Of a DNA stretch of 64,000 nt, positions 27,985 to 37,880 are shown one piece after another. The position numbers and the translations under genes are program-made. The notes beneath the pieces are model-generated. The model was not told the origin of the DNA. It worked only from the letters and a program-made list of their open reading frames with translations, and made no database searches. This DNA comes from Sipunculus nudus. Its lineage: Eukaryota > Annelida > Sipuncula > Golfingiida > Sipunculidae. The first letter of the stretch is position 1. Each line of letters begins with the position of its first letter. The DNA lies in the NCBI GenBank assembly GCA_026874595.1, contig CM049310.1, forward strand, positions 86,465,056 to 86,529,055. The letters are read 5' to 3'.

Positions 27985-30609
27985 TCATCTGGTTAACCGG
28001 TGGCATATCTCGTAGTTTTCTTTTATACAATCAAACATTTTGTCTACCATCCGGTCTGTGGCTATCACGTTTGTACACACAAGAAACCTCGGCAGTGATC
28101 TCAATCCAGTCAGAGGGAACAGTTTCTTGTGCGTATGTTCTGCCAGTACCCACATGTTGTGCCAGTCGTTGTCATCAAGCAGGTCTTCTGGGATATTTTC
28201 GTTGAAAGCCGAGCAGACGATTGATTCTGTGTCTATAACGTGCCTACCCGTTGATGCGGCGATCACTCCGCATGTTCCGATCACTTGGGCTGCGTATGGG
28301 TGCAACGGGTTGAGTATCACCCTGCTCCTAGTGCCGCTTGGCGCTTTGAGTGATGCTTCCGTGTCCTTCAGTGATGTGACGGGGGAAACTTCTGTTTGAG
28401 ACTTTCGTTTGTCCGGCAGTAAGAACGGCCCTTCCACTGACGGGGCTGTGATCGTGTGATGAAGACTGCACACCAGGTGACGTTCTGTGTCCCCGCAGTC
28501 CGTCCCCACGTTTTCGACCGTGTAGTCTAACACGTACGTGGACGTTGAGCCTCTGTGTATGTTCAAAAACAAGTAATGATACGCAAAGGGGTGTTGGCGT
28601 ACCGATAGTTGCGGCGTTTCCTTAATGAGCGCTTGCAAGCCATCTATCGACTCGTCCGTCGCACGGCAGAGGTCTGCGTCGATCTCAACGTACACGTTCC
28701 TTTCGGCGAACGGTTTCTTACGGCCTCGTTCTTCTTTACACAAGCGTGAAAAGGCCGGCAGCCGGTCCAGACCGACGTGGCTGAAGGACTTGTCAAACGC
28801 CTTCAGGTTGTATCCCTTCACGTGTGTTAGACCGCTCATGTTTGACCAATCTTTTGTTGCACTGAAATGGCACTTCACCTCGATGAACCCTGTCATGTCT
28901 TCAAACACAGCATCAGGTGAAACGCCGAGCATGGGGTACTTCTCCTGGTCAGGGTGCAAGACCAGGCCCGTGCTCTTAAGCTGCCCGAAGCCGATCACGT
29001 CACGCAGTACGTCGATCACGATCGGTTCGAAAAGCAAACCGTGTGCCATAGGGTTCGTCGCTGCTGCGGCTGAGGACCGTGCAGCTTCACAGACGCTTTC
29101 GGGTGTTTTCCATAGTTTGTAAAAACTATTGAGCATGACAGATTGTGACTTACATATGAACTTTTGCATGTGCGATGCTGTGACGCGCCCCAACCTCCAG
29201 TACCACCAGTACCAGTTCGATGTCTGGCCTGTTGTGAGCATGGCAAGGCTGCCCAGAGCGCCCTTCAAAAGAGCTTGTGTTTCTTCTGTGGGATCTTCTG
29301 TCTCATGTGTGGCAGCGTCTGTGGCGGACAGCGTCTGCTTGAGGTCAGCGGTGGTAGCCATCGAGAGCGTATTGCAGAGGCGTCGCCATTCTTCAGCGTG
29401 AGGATTTGAGTGGAACCGGGGGTCGCATGGTTCTCGCACGCTGTGCCGACACTTTTCTGTCCACACATCCTGTGTTTGACACCTGCATCCCGGAGCTGTG
29501 ACGTGAGCATCACTGGGACTGCCGCCATCGATACATCGACGGATGTCTCTGTAGGTCGTCTTGTCCACGCGGCACCTGGAGCACGGCTGGAGACACCCGC
29601 TGACAATGACAGATGCCTGCTGCACACTGAGCGCGGCATCAGCTTGTGTGGCCTTCACCCGGTTGAATTCACGGCATGTTGCTGCGGTTCTGTAGACGCG
29701 TCTTGTGTCCTGCCATTGCGGCCAAAACAGGTAATCGGCGTTTCGATGTCTTTCCTCGGAACTTGAAACTGACAGCCAGCACGCCCGAGGGCGGTAGACA
29801 GCAAACCCCACATGTTCCGTCTCGTTGTTTAACGAATGGTGCAGCAAACCCACTATTATGACACCTAAGGCCCACAGGTCTGCATTCTTGCCCACATCGG
29901 GTGTGAGGTGGGGGCGCAGCCGTGAAAAAAGCTCTTGAGCTCGGGATGTCCAATAGATGGTCGGGTCCCACAGACGTTTGCTGAACGGGCAGACGTGGTT
30001 GGGCATCAGGTCCTCTTGTGGACATGCGGCGTTACCGAAATCGATTATTTTGACATCGGGTGGCATGCACCATTTTTTTTTCAACATAACGTTCTTGGCA
30101 GAGAGATCAAAATGGAAAACCCCCAGATCGTGCAGGTGCAGAACACCTTCGGACGCTTTAGACGCGACCGTCCAAGCCAGGTCGTCGTCGTACATGCACG
30201 AATGCATGAACGTGTGCAACGTCATATCCATGCGTTGGGGTACCAACAGCTCGGTTATCGGCGACACTTCTGATCCAATGCGATAGGCCTTCCCTGTCAA
30301 AGCCTCTACCACGTCCGCGAACAGTTTGTGTTTACGCGCGTTTTCTTGCAACAAAACGAGGTCTTCATTGACACCTTTCGCCTTCAAATGTTCCATAATG
30401 TTTAACTCGTGTTTTGCGTGTTTCGTTTGGCATATTTTAAACACGTGGTCCGTGTCCGTATGTAAGTACACGTGCCCGTATGTACCACTGCCTATACGCT
30501 CTAAGCCCCGTCGTTTTAGTTCTTCAGGTTTCAATAGCTCTACTTTTCGATGAGGGTTAATTGGCGTTTCACCGAGATCCGACATGGTTTCTCTGCACAA
30601 GAGGTCCAT
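27985..30609 (-). CDS. Protein kinase fused to alkaline-exonuclease (YqaJ/lambda-exo type) domain
   Basis: 874 aa from ATG 30609 (alternative ATG 30585). Residues ~33-260 are a Ser/Thr kinase: glycine loop G-S-G-T-Y-G at 40-45, V-F-K with Lys58, catalytic H-F-D at 166-168 with Asn173, D-F-G at 190-192, and a D-L-W-A-L-G helix near 245. All catalytic residues are present. A cysteine-rich stretch follows at ~339-396. Residues ~465-600 match the YqaJ/herpesvirus alkaline-nuclease fold: R-x-G-R-V-T-A-S at 472-479, Glu528, S-P-D-A-V at 564-568 and E-V-K at 577-579, the PD-(D/E)xK site. In herpesviruses the kinase (UL13-type) and nuclease (UL12-type) are separate neighbouring genes; here one frame encodes both. 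Confidence 0.8.
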   Translation of the reverse strand: MDLLCRETMSDLGETPINPHRKVELLKPEELKRRGLERIGSGTYGHVYLHTDTDHVFKICQTKHAKHELNIMEHLKAKGVNEDLVLLQENARKHKLFADVVEALTGKAYRIGSEVSPITELLVPQRMDMTLHTFMHSCMYDDDLAWTVASKASEGVLHLHDLGVFHFDLSAKNVMLKKKWCMPPDVKIIDFGNAACPQEDLMPNHVCPFSKRLWDPTIYWTSRAQELFSRLRPHLTPDVGKNADLWALGVIIVGLLHHSLNNETEHVGFAVYRPRACWLSVSSSEERHRNADYLFWPQWQDTRRVYRTAATCREFNRVKATQADAALSVQQASVIVSGCLQPCSRCRVDKTTYRDIRRCIDGGSPSDAHVTAPGCRCQTQDVWTEKCRHSVREPCDPRFHSNPHAEEWRRLCNTLSMATTADLKQTLSATDAATHETEDPTEETQALLKGALGSLAMLTTGQTSNWYWWYWRLGRVTASHMQKFICKSQSVMLNSFYKLWKTPESVCEAARSSAAAATNPMAHGLLFEPIVIDVLRDVIGFGQLKSTGLVLHPDQEKYPMLGVSPDAVFEDMTGFIEVKCHFSATKDWSNMSGLTHVKGYNLKAFDKSFSHVGLDRLPAFSRLCKEERGRKKPFAERNVYVEIDADLCRATDESIDGLQALIKETPQLSVRQHPFAYHYLFLNIHRGSTSTYVLDYTVENVGTDCGDTERHLVCSLHHTITAPSVEGPFLLPDKRKSQTEVSPVTSLKDTEASLKAPSGTRSRVILNPLHPYAAQVIGTCGVIAASTGRHVIDTESIVCSAFNENIPEDLLDDNDWHNMWVLAEHTHKKLFPLTGLRSLPRFLVCTNVIATDRMVDKMFDCIKENYEICHRLTR

Positions 30610-30720
30610 GATCTATGAGATCACGGGTTCGGATTTGTCGTATGCAAGGAACACCGGCCCTCTCTTCGTGCTCCCTTGAGAATGTGTTCCTGAATGGTAC
30701 ATGACCCGTATGTTATCGGT

Positions 30721-30759
30721 ATATATTTATATATGGAATGTGGTTTTTTATATATATCA
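30721..30759. promoter_or_regulatory. TATA-rich promoter region
   Basis: Two AT tracts, one at 30721-30735 that reads as TATAAATATA on the minus strand ~115 bp upstream of the kinase-nuclease ATG, and a TATATATAT tract at ~30750-30758. They are the best TATA candidates for the 30609 gene. The neighbouring gene on the other side ends here, so only one direction needs a promoter. Confidence 0.45.
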
Positions 30760-30786
30760 TGACGTACCGCGGGTCACATGATGCAT

Positions 30787-31890
30787 TCAGGAGCGCTGAA
30801 CAGCAGGCAATGATGCGCATGCGTGATTTTTTTTGACTGCTCTTTGCGGCTGTGTAATCTGGCCACTGGGGTCGCATACATCAGATGCTCCGGGAGATTC
30901 TTGCGAACACATGCGGCTTGTTTGTACATCTGGCGCGCACAGGTTCATACGACTGCTCGGCAGCGGGACCGCACCTTTTAGATTAGCATCTAGCATCGTG
31001 TTCACAGCTTCTTCCTGTGCCTCTGCCAAAAACTGATGGCTCATTATATCGCGTGCTGCACTGACTGCACGTTCAGCATCCGGAACAACGTCCCCGCTTG
31101 CGTCACCTTCAGAGCTGTATAAAGCTTTTGCCAGGTCCACACAGACTTTCGTTGCTTCGTCACGTTTAGCCATCTTTGCTTTGTTAATGAACAACAGGTA
31201 GGAACTGACAACAGTCTTCAACATGTTTGACTGACGGTCGGACGCTTTTTTAGAGTGCCTTTTCACATCAGCCAGAAGCACCTCGGCTGATCTCAGTTCT
31301 CGCTTAGCCGCGCTCCAGTTGGCCTCGTCGTCTTGGTGGTCCTTCGTCCCGGGCCACGTTTCTGCAGCTGCCCGAGGGGGACAGTCCGTGGTTGCAGCAG
31401 ATACTCCTTCGCGTACAAAGTGCCGGCGGTTTGCCTCAAGTATTTCCCAGCTTTCACGTTGGACAAGGTCCCGCAAGGTTGTGACACGCCTTTCCAATGC
31501 CCTGATCATATCGTCTATATTCCGTTTGTTGTTTTCGCACTCTGTCAGTCCGTAAACCGCGGCGTCGACGAAATTCTTGCTGAGAGGGTTGCACTCGTCA
31601 ACCTCCCGTGATACATCGTCCAGGTGTAAGAGCTGCTTGAACAAATCAACTTGAGCCCCGTGGCGCTCCTTGTCTCTGGCTGAGAGGTCCGAATCACCGT
31701 CTGACACGCGGTCGGCTGCGGCGTCCTTTTCACGCTCCCTGTTCACACTGTCTGCGAGTTCCAGAAAGCCGTCAACACCCAACGAGTAAAGACTTTCGAG
31801 CCATGGGTCCGCATCCCCTCCCGGGTGCCTGTTCCGGACCATAAGGTCGAATGTGAAACTATCAAACCTACCCTGGACACTTTCTCCCAT
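30787..31890 (-). CDS. Coiled-coil protein divergent from the primase
   Basis: 367 aa from ATG 31890. An upstream in-frame ATG at 32001 exists, but it would overlap the primase N-terminus by ~90 bp, so I prefer the start that leaves 24 bp between the two divergent ATGs. The sequence is highly charged, with helical heptad-like stretches (D-D-M-I-R-A-L-E-R-R-V-T-T-L; S-A-A-K-R-E-L-R-S-A-E-V-L-L) and a polar C-terminal tail. A tegument or packaging scaffold role would fit. No family recognised. Confidence 0.6.
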   Translation of the reverse strand: MGESVQGRFDSFTFDLMVRNRHPGGDADPWLESLYSLGVDGFLELADSVNREREKDAAADRVSDGDSDLSARDKERHGAQVDLFKQLLHLDDVSREVDECNPLSKNFVDAAVYGLTECENNKRNIDDMIRALERRVTTLRDLVQRESWEILEANRRHFVREGVSAATTDCPPRAAAETWPGTKDHQDDEANWSAAKRELRSAEVLLADVKRHSKKASDRQSNMLKTVVSSYLLFINKAKMAKRDEATKVCVDLAKALYSSEGDASGDVVPDAERAVSAARDIMSHQFLAEAQEEAVNTMLDANLKGAVPLPSSRMNLCAPDVQTSRMCSQESPGASDVCDPSGQITQPQRAVKKNHACASLPAVQRS

Positions 31891-31914
31891 CGCAACAACG
31901 AAGCGCAGTGGAAA

Positions 31915-34900
31915 ATGGCACAGCTGAAGCACCCCTGCCAGCAACTGTTTCCACGCTGGCATCCTGACTGTGAACTCACCGTATGGGTGAAACCTGCCCA
32001 TTACGCCAAACTGACAGATCTTCTAATAAGTACGGTGTACCCGGACGTGTACGACGGCATTTCAGAAGGCGAAGGACAAGGGCCGGAACACGTGTGGACG
32101 AGGTCATGCGTGAGCCCGCCGCAGTGGCGCGCACTCTTACTCTTTGACCACTTAGCTGCGGAAAATACATACCTGTCATCAAACGGAGACATGGGAAAAG
32201 GGGGAACGCGTGGGGAATCACGTGCGTGCAATAGTTTGTCTCCTGCCCGTCCCGTGAACGTCGTCTTCGCCATTTTGACAAACAAACATGAGATCCCACG
32301 GGGGCAGACCGCTACAGCTGCATGCACCGTAACACTGCTTCCCGTTTTAGTTCTACGTAATGTACCTAGAACTTTTATCGTTGGCAATTCACTGTATCCG
32401 TCTGACGAGATCCGCCGGTGGGTGTGCAAGGCAAGTTCCGTCCACTTCGTGTTAAAGCACGTGTCGCGCTTTTACCTGCCGCCGGCCCTTTCCGGTGCGG
32501 CCTCGCAATGCCCCACTGACACACACGTGTACGAAACCCTCTGTAAGCGGTTGTACATTGACCGTGTGTGGGATGTCCAGCACAGGGCGTCCATCGACAC
32601 GGATTCATCCTTTGCCTCGTTAATCACACACAGGGATATCACCCACGTGTCTGTCGTTGCGCTTCTACAACTGCACGTGTTCTCCATGCGACCTCTACAA
32701 AAAGCAGACGGGGCGGGCAGCATGTCTGTCAACGTGAAGTTGTGGGCGATGTGGTCAGACTGGCTGGAAGGGCAAGGCGTGAAAGCCCACAACCCCTTCG
32801 ACATGCATCCCTGTCTGACTGAACGGTCCTTGGAAGACGGATCCCTGCACGGCCTCTCTTCTTCGAACGCCTACGGGTACGAGGGGCTCGTCCATTTTGT
32901 GGAGTTTGTGCGGTGGTGGTACGGATTCAACACGCATGTAGAAATGTGCCAGCACCAAACGATCTCGGCCGTGATTGCAAACATTTCGTGGATGAGGATC
33001 CACGTGGCCACCGTGGTGCGTAAGATCATGGAAGCATTCGGACAAAGCCCCATCTACACACGGCCGCCAGTGCACCCCATGTGCCCCGCGATTTGGACAC
33101 TGGCCGTCTCGGACAATTGCCGACAGTGCAAACGGCAGGCGGAATATGAAATTCGTTTGCAGCTTGATAAGGTGATGCCACTGTTGGAGCGGTGCAAGCT
33201 GGGACGGTACATGCGGGATGTGCTATGCGCTGTGTTCTCAGACACACCCCTTGACGTAGCTCAGGCTAAGCTAAAACGTTACGACCCGGCCGTCGTGCAC
33301 TGGGGGTTGGATTCTGTCGGCTGTCACGACAGCAGTGTAACGCGCACCACAGCCTTGTCCATCAAGAACCAACACGCTCTAAAACAGCTGGCTGTTTCAA
33401 ATTGGAACGCTGTTTACAGAAATGTGACAGATGTCCCGTCTCCACATTTTTCGAGACTTGCGGATTGTGTTACATTTGTGTCCCAACATGCATTACAGCA
33501 AGGGAGCGACGGCGGTCGGTTCAGGAACTACGCCCGTTTTCTCCCAGCGTTGTCGCGCCCCGTCAAGACGTCGGGAGGTTTCGTCCCAGTCTGCACCGAC
33601 CGCCGGTTATGGAGGGCTTCCAAGGATTACGCTGGGATTACCGCACGGGTGAAGGCAGCTCTCGCGGAAGTGGAGAGGAGACGCGTCAGTGGAATGCCAA
33701 GCGACACAGGCGCGGAAGCCCGTGTCCAGTACGCGATGTCTGTCGCACGGGCTTATCCTGGACCGCATGTGTGTGATGTACTGTCTTACCTTTACCACAT
33801 GGACATGAAACAGGCCTTGTGCGTGGTTGGGCGATCCGATTACGACACCGTGCGCCTGAACGAGTTAGGAGGATCTTTGCACGTGAAAGTGGACCCCGTA
33901 CTGAGTTTGTTTTCCGTCATGTTCGACGTAGACATGACATACAGGACTCAATATGACGCTCCAACCCTGTCAGAAGTGTACGCTATTGCGAGGGCTTTGT
34001 ACACATCCGTCATGGGTCTCGTGGGGTCTGTGCGTGTGGCACTGGGACCAGAGAAAACGGACACAGAATCTGCAGCCGCTTCCGTTTTGACGAAGGGCGC
34101 CCATGGAAAATCCGAACTTGAATCGTACATGGCCACACACCCAGACATACTTGGAAGCAGGTTGTTCGTATACATGTCAAACTCGCTGCCCCCGTGTTGC
34201 GCCGTGTACGATGAAAACCCTTCGCAGGTACCAAGCCGTGCAAACATGAGACCGTTGGATGACAACCGTCGCGTGAGCGCAGACGAAGATAACCTGCTGC
34301 GCACTCTCACCGAACTGCAGAGGACACGGTCGCTCAGGGTGGTCGTGCAGCTCCCGCCTAACGTTTGTTTCGAATCAGCCGAAGCTTTCCTCTCGTATCA
34401 AGACATGCTTTTTGGATTTTTGAGGGCCGATGAGAGTTTGCGGCCGTTGGTCCACAGGTTGGGAAAAGAGGCTAACTTAGAACGGTTTATAGACATGGCC
34501 GTCTTCAGGGGCCAATGCCGCATGCCACATTCCGGTAAAGCCGACGGTAGTCAACCGTTCGACCCCCTGACAGTGGTACCGACCCTGTGCCACGGTTCCG
34601 ACCCGGATGTCATGCGCGAAACGTGCCTGCGCAACCACTTGGACCCAACTGTTGGACTGATGCACAAGGACCCGTTTCCGGCTATGCACTCGAACGAACA
34701 CCTGAAAAGAGGTCTGGTGATCAAGCAGCGTGGACGCTCGGGTTTGTCTGTGTCGTCATTTTTACGCAACTGCCCAACAAACGGCCCGGATGCCCCTGTA
34801 CATGCAGTGGACCAAATGGCTATGCGGGTGGTTGAAAGCACGCGCGAGCAGGACAAGTTTTCTCGCTGTGCCCAATTAATTTTGTGCCACTGGGGAACAA

Positions 34901-35604
34901 ACCACCCTCGGCTCCTGCATGCAACTCCCGCCGACTTGTCTCTTTGTACGGGTGACTCCCTTTTGAAAGCGTTAAACATTGTCGTGAAGCCCTGCATGCT
35001 GGAAGCACTTCTGACAGGTCCTCAATTGCCAGCCGCTTCAACCTTACCGACCGACAAACGTCCGCGGCCCTTGTTTCAGATCGCGGATGAGTTTTTGCGG
35101 TTAGGTTTCATACATGCAAAACGCAGCAGGCATTGGGCAGGTACCAGACAGGAAGCTGAGGTCAGAGCTCACGGTATCTGTGTCGAATTTCAGATATCTC
35201 CCCCGGTGCATGCCGCAAGTAAGCGTAATGACAACAACACGTCCTGGCCAGCGTGTGTGTACTACGACCATACGACACGCTCTGATTGCAGATTGCGTCT
35301 CCGCTGCTCGCTACACCCGACTGCGTCCGTGGATGGCCTTGAGACGTATTTGCGCCAAAAAGGTTTCAGTCTGGACGAAGGTGAACCGGTTGACACGTGC
35401 TCAGAAGAGGGTGACATGTCAGGGGACGATTACGTGTCACAGGACTCACAAGACGCTGAGGACCTAAAACGGTACTGTCGCCGTCGCCCTACCAAAGGTG
35501 AGCAATTATTAGATGCTCCCTTGAGGTTTAGCCTTGTCTACTATTGTTTCCATAAACGGTGCAGTGGCGGATGGCGTGCGATTACAAGGTTTAGTGTAAA
35601 TTAA
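31915..35604 (+). CDS. Herpesvirus-type DNA primase (helicase-primase subunit, UL52-like)
   Basis: 1,229 aa from ATG 31915. The catalytic centre of the archaeo-eukaryotic-type primase is visible. M-F-D-V-D-M has aspartates at ~671 and 673. A second motif has F-I-D-M-A-V-F-R with Asp860, continuing C-R-M-P-H-S-G-K with the basic residue typical of this family. Near the C-terminus, C-x3-Y/D-H followed by C-R-L-R-L-R-C-S-L-H (about 1113-1135) matches the expected zinc-binding end. The family makes RNA primers at forks in complex with a helicase and an accessory subunit. The length is slightly above that of vertebrate-virus homologues. The N-terminal ~600 residues are unrecognised. Polyadenylation signal candidates ATTAAA overlap the stop and recur at 35696. 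Confidence 0.75.
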   Translation: MAQLKHPCQQLFPRWHPDCELTVWVKPAHYAKLTDLLISTVYPDVYDGISEGEGQGPEHVWTRSCVSPPQWRALLLFDHLAAENTYLSSNGDMGKGGTRGESRACNSLSPARPVNVVFAILTNKHEIPRGQTATAACTVTLLPVLVLRNVPRTFIVGNSLYPSDEIRRWVCKASSVHFVLKHVSRFYLPPALSGAASQCPTDTHVYETLCKRLYIDRVWDVQHRASIDTDSSFASLITHRDITHVSVVALLQLHVFSMRPLQKADGAGSMSVNVKLWAMWSDWLEGQGVKAHNPFDMHPCLTERSLEDGSLHGLSSSNAYGYEGLVHFVEFVRWWYGFNTHVEMCQHQTISAVIANISWMRIHVATVVRKIMEAFGQSPIYTRPPVHPMCPAIWTLAVSDNCRQCKRQAEYEIRLQLDKVMPLLERCKLGRYMRDVLCAVFSDTPLDVAQAKLKRYDPAVVHWGLDSVGCHDSSVTRTTALSIKNQHALKQLAVSNWNAVYRNVTDVPSPHFSRLADCVTFVSQHALQQGSDGGRFRNYARFLPALSRPVKTSGGFVPVCTDRRLWRASKDYAGITARVKAALAEVERRRVSGMPSDTGAEARVQYAMSVARAYPGPHVCDVLSYLYHMDMKQALCVVGRSDYDTVRLNELGGSLHVKVDPVLSLFSVMFDVDMTYRTQYDAPTLSEVYAIARALYTSVMGLVGSVRVALGPEKTDTESAAASVLTKGAHGKSELESYMATHPDILGSRLFVYMSNSLPPCCAVYDENPSQVPSRANMRPLDDNRRVSADEDNLLRTLTELQRTRSLRVVVQLPPNVCFESAEAFLSYQDMLFGFLRADESLRPLVHRLGKEANLERFIDMAVFRGQCRMPHSGKADGSQPFDPLTVVPTLCHGSDPDVMRETCLRNHLDPTVGLMHKDPFPAMHSNEHLKRGLVIKQRGRSGLSVSSFLRNCPTNGPDAPVHAVDQMAMRVVESTREQDKFSRCAQLILCHWGTNHPRLLHATPADLSLCTGDSLLKALNIVVKPCMLEALLTGPQLPAASTLPTDKRPRPLFQIADEFLRLGFIHAKRSRHWAGTRQEAEVRAHGICVEFQISPPVHAASKRNDNNTSWPACVYYDHTTRSDCRLRLRCSLHPTASVDGLETYLRQKGFSLDEGEPVDTCSEEGDMSGDDYVSQDSQDAEDLKRYCRRRPTKGEQLLDAPLRFSLVYYCFHKRCSGGWRAITRFSVN

Positions 35605-35754
35605 AGGTGATAAAAGGATTCGGGGGGTGGGGGTGGAGAAAGGGGTTATCCAGATGCATATGCGGGCACGGTTTGTATTACATACATGAGTTATTATTAA
35701 AGTTTCATGATCGATCTATTTCGGAAGTGTTCTTGTGATGAGTGGGCAGATGTC

Positions 35755-35763
35755 TATATATGG
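35755..35763 (+). promoter_or_regulatory. TATA-like box before the UL32-like gene
   Basis: TATATATGG lies ~82 bp before the ATG at 35845. It argues against the upstream in-frame ATG at 35707, which would precede the promoter. Confidence 0.4.
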
Positions 35764-35844
35764 TACGTTTGTTGTTATGTGTTTCGTTGTATACATAATA
35801 CCAGGATACTCGCGCTGCATGTTTCGGGGACAAGCGTGACATCC

Positions 35845-37485
35845 ATGGCGTGTCATGAAACGAACAGAACGACACAAAAACGCGAGAGCTGTTTTCAAGA
35901 AGGACTAAAAGACGGTTTGCATGCGTCCCCAGCCGAGATACTAACCAGCCACCGGTGGAAAAGATATCGTGAGCGATACGGCGATTTTAATGGGCCCTTA
36001 CTCGCTTCACAGTACGTAGGTGCCATAAGGGGAAGCCAGGTGTGCGCTGTTTGTGCGTTTAATGCACGTGCTGCACGCGATGAACAGTTTTGTGAGTGGG
36101 TGGAAGGTTTTGCTAACGCCATGCAGTTTAAACCTTTCTTTTCTAGCCTGACCACGTCCCTCGTCATTCTTTACTGGCGCCGCGTACACGCAGCTCTGAC
36201 ACGGCTCGAAGCACGGCCCGCCGCTGATCCCGATGATATTTCGAACGCGTTAGACGAAGAAGTGTTGAATTCAATCACACCCGAAGTATTTCATGTGCAC
36301 TTCATCCACAACCGCTGCCAGTTCTCGTCGTTCAATACAGGACACGACAATGCTGGACGTGTGGATTGCAACAGGCCGCTCTTACGCATTGAAAAGGGGG
36401 ATATGTGGAGGACGTGGCACGTGCACAATAACAGCCACATTGTAGCTCAGATTTTGCAGTTACACAATGGGTTGGCCCTGTGGCAACGTTCTGCCAGCCA
36501 AGGCTTCCATAACACTCCGGCGAACGACAGGGTAGACACTAGCGCAGACAGTGCGCGTGTTATCGGGCCGTGGGTTGTGACGTCCGGTTTAGAGTTACCT
36601 AGACTACCCACGACCGACGACATCCACCAAGGCGACACGAACGCGAGTGGCAACAGACAACAAACGGACACAGCGGGTTTGCACCCGGAAGAGTACGAAG
36701 AGGCTCTGTGTGTTAAAGCCGATGCATCGTCGAGGTTCAAAGACATTACCTGCATGATGGCAGACGCGTGCTTTGGCGTGTGTGGGTCAGACATGTCAGA
36801 ATATGTTCGTTCGTTTCAACGCAGGTGGGACTTCATGTGTGACCTTACACGTGATACAGATACGGTTCAGTGCAAAGACAACATAACAACCGGACATGTT
36901 GCACAACGCGCTGCGCGTTCGGGACGTGCCCCTGATTTCTCTCGGTTTCGGCCTTACCCGACAGGAAGGGAACGAAACAACACAGGTAGAGAGACAGCAG
37001 CGACGAGAACCGTGTCCCCCACGCTTGTACTGCGGGGTTACAGTTCCCACTGCGGTCGTTCTTGGCACCAACCTGACGCATTACTTCAACACGAAAATAA
37101 TGCGTTGACGCCTTCTGCTGCTGAGGAAGCGGGGGCCTGTGTTGCGGCAGAACCCTCAGAGGCCGGCATTGCGTACCGCCGGATGGCGGAAACACTGGAA
37201 GAGGTTCGGTCCGTTGTTCTGCGAACGTCGCAGAGAAGCCGACTCAACCTGTTAAGAGGTAAAAGCAAGTCCTTTTTTCCTGCTGTCACCCCGCCTGAGG
37301 GTGTGGAATGGGCAGTCGATTGGGAACTGGCACCGGAAGACACACCGACAGAGTGCTTGCTGTGCGGCATGTGCGCATTCTACGATTGGTACCGTGTGAT
37401 AGAACAAATGCTATTGTCGTTAGGCATGGAAGGGCGTGCTCAATGCAGCCGGTTGCCAACGTTAACACATTCGTCTCTGTGTTAA
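35845..37485 (+). CDS. UL32-like DNA cleavage/packaging protein, N-terminal frame
   Basis: 546 codons from ATG 35845. Zinc-ligand-like pairs appear as V-C-A-V-C-A-F near residue 67 and E-C-L-L-C-G-M-C near residue 510, separated by a long variable, S/T/R-rich middle. The frame ends shortly after the second pair. The expected C-terminal cysteine/histidine motif is found in the overlapping next frame (37443-37814). This spread of C-x2-C pairs and the position directly upstream of a UL31-like gene on the same strand match the herpesvirus UL32 family, needed for genome packaging into capsids. Assignment is tentative. The gene is either frameshifted near 37430-37480 or split in two. Confidence 0.45.
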   Translation: MACHETNRTTQKRESCFQEGLKDGLHASPAEILTSHRWKRYRERYGDFNGPLLASQYVGAIRGSQVCAVCAFNARAARDEQFCEWVEGFANAMQFKPFFSSLTTSLVILYWRRVHAALTRLEARPAADPDDISNALDEEVLNSITPEVFHVHFIHNRCQFSSFNTGHDNAGRVDCNRPLLRIEKGDMWRTWHVHNNSHIVAQILQLHNGLALWQRSASQGFHNTPANDRVDTSADSARVIGPWVVTSGLELPRLPTTDDIHQGDTNASGNRQQTDTAGLHPEEYEEALCVKADASSRFKDITCMMADACFGVCGSDMSEYVRSFQRRWDFMCDLTRDTDTVQCKDNITTGHVAQRAARSGRAPDFSRFRPYPTGRERNNTGRETAATRTVSPTLVLRGYSSHCGRSWHQPDALLQHENNALTPSAAEEAGACVAAEPSEAGIAYRRMAETLEEVRSVVLRTSQRSRLNLLRGKSKSFFPAVTPPEGVEWAVDWELAPEDTPTECLLCGMCAFYDWYRVIEQMLLSLGMEGRAQCSRLPTLTHSSLC

Positions 37486-37814
37486 ACACGTTGCAAAAGC
37501 GCTTGTCAGACATGTCTCAACGCGACGTGGATCCACTCGACGGATTCCTATTGAAGGGTTTGAACCCCTCGGTTTTTTACCATCACGCGTTTTCGTCTCC
37601 GCTGTGCGCATTGAACAGGGCACGGATGGGTGTGATGTACGAAAAGGATTCTTCGCTGCCTTGCGGTTCGGCAGTTGTCGCAGCATTAATGTACGTCGTG
37701 TACGGAAACTTCAACAGTTCTTGTAGGTTTCGCCCCCTGTGGTTGAAACGGTGCATGCAAGTGTTACAGGGACATAAAGTGTACTGTGACCCCGGCGTGT
37801 GCTTGTCCGGTTGA
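37443..37814 (+). CDS. UL32-like protein, C-terminal frame
   Basis: 124 codons from an ATG at 37443 inside the end of the preceding frame. Contains P-L-C-A-L-N, L-P-C-G-S and an end motif H-K-V-Y-C-D-P-G-V-C that resembles the terminal zinc-binding motif of UL32-type proteins. Because that motif belongs with the cysteine pairs of the previous frame, I infer a single ancestral protein now read in two frames. The 43-nt overlap would also allow coupled reinitiation at the ATG. Confidence 0.45.
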   Translation: MQPVANVNTFVSVLNTLQKRLSDMSQRDVDPLDGFLLKGLNPSVFYHHAFSSPLCALNRARMGVMYEKDSSLPCGSAVVAALMYVVYGNFNSSCRFRPLWLKRCMQVLQGHKVYCDPGVCLSG

Positions 37815-37880
37815 TTATTAGGAGGTGCAACCAGATGAAATACCATCTGTGTATTCGCGGGAGTATAGCACACATTGGTC

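Noticed and set aside
29540-29660. Cysteine-rich stretch in the kinase-nuclease linker as a zinc finger
   Set aside because: The cysteines are irregularly spaced and no known finger pattern fits; left as a description only.
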